A stretch of 64,000 nucleotides of DNA from Marivita sp. GTDB lineage: Bacteria; Pseudomonadota; Alphaproteobacteria; Rhodobacterales; Rhodobacteraceae. A program made the position numbers and the translations under genes. Below, one piece after another: positions 62,199 through 64,000 of this stretch; the first letter of the stretch is position 1, and the number at the start of each line of letters is the position of its first letter. The stretch spans positions 1 to 64,000 of the forward strand of contig NZ_JAIPUT010000021.1 in the NCBI RefSeq assembly GCF_020055635.1. Direction: 5' to 3'. The notes beneath the pieces are model-generated. The model saw nothing but the letters and a program-made list of their open reading frames with translations, was not told where the DNA came from and did no database searches.

Positions 62199-64000
62199 TT
62201 ACAGCTCTTCGACATCAAGAACGCCGCCAAGCGACTTGATCGCGCCCTTGATCTCGGGGGTCACGGGGAAATCCTGGGCCAATGCCACATCGACCTCACC
62301 GGGCAGGCCCGGCGCATTGAGGCAGCAGATGCGGATCGGCCCCTTGCCCGCTTTCGGCAACTGATCGGCGGCACGGGTCAGGACAGAGGCGACATGCGCC
62401 ACCACGTCTGGCTCATCGACGAAGATGCGCAGCCCCATGCTGATGGCATCCGCCACGGCGATATCCGCCGGCGCAACCGACCGGCCCAGCAGCTTGAGCT
62501 GATCGGATTCCAATGTCGCCTCGGCGGTGATCAGCACCTTCGAGCCGGTCTCCAGATGATCGCGGGCGGCCTCGAGCGTGTCGGAAAACAGCGTGACCTC
62601 ATACGCCCCGGTCGGGTCGCTGAGCTGGGCAAAGGCAAAACGGTTGCCGCGTGCCGACTTGCGTTCCTGGCGGCCGGCAACCACACCCGCCATCTTGACC
62701 ACGCAGGGCCCGTTCTGCGCCTTGGCCAGCACGTCATCCAGCGTCATCGCGCCCTTGCGCTTGAGCGCGGTCATGTAATCGTCAAGCGGATGTCCCGACA
62801 GGTAGAATCCGACCGCCTTGAATTCCTCGGACAGGCGTTCGGCGGGCAGCCAGTCCGTGACCGGCGACAGACGCGGTTCGGGCAGGTCGTCGCCCGCCTC
62901 GCCGAACAGCGACACCTGCGCAGAGGCGCGTTGATCGTGGATCGCGGCGGAATAGCCCACCAGCGCGTCAAGGCTTTCAAAGACGCGACGGCGGTTGCGA
63001 TCAAGCTGATCGAACGCGCCAGAGCGGGCCAGCATCTCCAAAGGCCGCTTGCCGACGCGTTTGAGATCGACGCGGCGGGCCACGTCGAAAAGGTTCACGA
63101 AGGGTTTCTCGCCGCGTCCCTCGACGATGAGTTTCATCGCCTCGACGCCCACGTTCTTGAGCGCGCCCAGCGCATAGACCAGCGCGCCGTCCTGCACGTC
63201 GAACATCGCCTGTGACCGGTTCACGCAAGGCGGCACCCAGGGCAGTTTCAGCCCCTTCTTCACCTCTTCGAAGAACACGCCCAGCTTGTCCGTCAGGTGA
63301 ATATCGCAATTCATCACCCCGGCCATGAATTCGACCGGATGGTTCGCCTTGAGCCACGCCGTCTGGTAGCTGACCACCGCATAGGCGGCAGCGTGGGATT
63401 TGTTGAAGCCGTAATTGGCGAATTTCTCCAGAAGGTCGAAAACCTCGCTGGCCTTCTTCGCCTCGACGCCGTTTTCCGCCGCACCCTTTTCGAACTTCGG
63501 GCGTTCGGCGTCCATCGCCTCCTTGATCTTCTTGCCCATCGCGCGGCGCAACAGGTCGGCACCGCCAAGGCTATAGCCTGCCATGACCTGCGCGATCTGC
63601 ATCACCTGTTCCTGGTAGACGATGATGCCCTGCGTTTCCTCGAGGATGTGGTCGATCAGCGGATGCACCGACTCGCGCTCTTTCAGCCCGTTCTTGACCT
63701 CGCAATAGGTCGGAATGTTCTCCATCGGGCCGGGACGATAGAGCGCCACAAGCGCCACGATGTCTTCGATGCAGGTGGGCTTCATGCGCTTGAGCGCATC
63801 CATCATGCCCGAGCTTTCCACCTGGAACACCGCAACCGTCTTGGCAGCGGCGTAAAGCCTGTAGGTGGCTTCGTCATCCAGCGGGATCTGCCCGATATCG
63901 TTCTCGGCCCCCTCGAAGGGCGCATAAAGCTCGGTGCCATCGGCGGCTACATGCAGGGGCCGCCCGGTCTTGAAGATCATGTCTAGCGCGTACTGGATCA
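62199..64000 (-). CDS. dnaE: DNA polymerase III alpha subunit, C-terminal part (runs off window)
   Basis: About 600 C-terminal residues of the replicative polymerase. The visible part begins IQYALDMIFKTGRPLH and contains the third catalytic-region block VFQVESSGMMDALKRMKP, the GPMENIPTY segment, the finger region GYSLGGADLLRRAMGKKI and FNKSHAAAYAVVSYQTAWLK. An HhH region, an OB fold (about FYLSGHPLDDY onward) and the tail LGGVLDVEEL follow. The frame is open to the right edge, so the PHP domain and start are outside the window. Confidence 0.96.
   Translation of the reverse strand, partial: IQYALDMIFKTGRPLHVAADGTELYAPFEGAENDIGQIPLDDEATYRLYAAAKTVAVFQVESSGMMDALKRMKPTCIEDIVALVALYRPGPMENIPTYCEVKNGLKERESVHPLIDHILEETQGIIVYQEQVMQIAQVMAGYSLGGADLLRRAMGKKIKEAMDAERPKFEKGAAENGVEAKKASEVFDLLEKFANYGFNKSHAAAYAVVSYQTAWLKANHPVEFMAGVMNCDIHLTDKLGVFFEEVKKGLKLPWVPPCVNRSQAMFDVQDGALVYALGALKNVGVEAMKLIVEGRGEKPFVNLFDVARRVDLKRVGKRPLEMLARSGAFDQLDRNRRRVFESLDALVGYSAAIHDQRASAQVSLFGEAGDDLPEPRLSPVTDWLPAERLSEEFKAVGFYLSGHPLDDYMTALKRKGAMTLDDVLAKAQNGPCVVKMAGVVAGRQERKSARGNRFAFAQLSDPTGAYEVTLFSDTLEAARDHLETGSKVLITAEATLESDQLKLLGRSVAPADIAVADAISMGLRIFVDEPDVVAHVASVLTRAADQLPKAGKGPIRICCLNAPGLPGEVDVALAQDFPVTPEIKGAIKSLGGVLDVEEL

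Overview
The window looks like chromosomal DNA of a Roseobacter-group alphaproteobacterium (Rhodobacterales). This rests on the high GC content, the ihfB-lapA-trpF order, the short-form hisG with hisZ, a B12-dependent ribonucleotide reductase, a DUF1489 gene, tripartite tricarboxylate and ABC sugar importers, and an acetate kinase/PhaC-type cluster. No tRNA, rRNA or CRISPR array was seen.

Layout. 1-1.8 kb is a graveyard of mobile DNA: the start of an IS5-type transposase next to a decayed IS110 transposase, then a small gene and an internally deleted serine recombinase. 1.8-7.5 kb holds housekeeping and accessory genes (trpF, lapA, ihfB, a haem membrane protein with an intradiol-dioxygenase-like partner, a CAP-domain protein, a DUF6880 protein). 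7.7-15.5 kb is a tightly coupled leftward operon: a 55-residue ORF, three glycosyltransferases, an ABC exporter and a protein with two fused APH-type kinase domains. It probably makes and exports an uncharacterised glycoconjugate. 16-20.2 kb carries a large AAA/LuxR regulator with a divergent small gene, then the remains of a YadA-type adhesin joined to a decapitated anti-sigma factor.

20.3-42.3 kb is a sugar and sugar-acid catabolic island. A leftward operon (tctCBA plus a LacI regulator) diverges from a rightward operon (IlvD/Edd dehydratase, DapA-family dehydratase, RraA-like protein, semialdehyde dehydrogenase) around two palindromic operators. This is a non-phosphorylative route from a pentonate such as L-arabinonate to 2-oxoglutarate. 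Beside it lies an 11-kb leftward operon with a GH51 alpha-L-arabinofuranosidase, two complete CUT1-type ABC sugar importers, an aldose 1-epimerase and a truncated L-arabinonate dehydratase, headed by a divergently placed or upstream LysR (GbpR-like) gene. Together they suggest use of arabinose-containing plant or algal polysaccharide. The expected L-arabinose dehydrogenase and lactonase are not in the window.

42.8-49.4 kb has an NAD(P)-binding protein, a DUF4386 membrane protein, and a four-gene operon phaC-like / fabI / maoC-pta fusion / ackA. 50-64 kb is mostly core genome: nrdJ with DnaA boxes upstream, a cold-shock gene, small membrane proteins, DUF1489, yghU, an AarF/UbiB-family kinase, hisS-hisZ-hisG, slyX, a lipoprotein, and the C-terminal part of dnaE running off the right edge.
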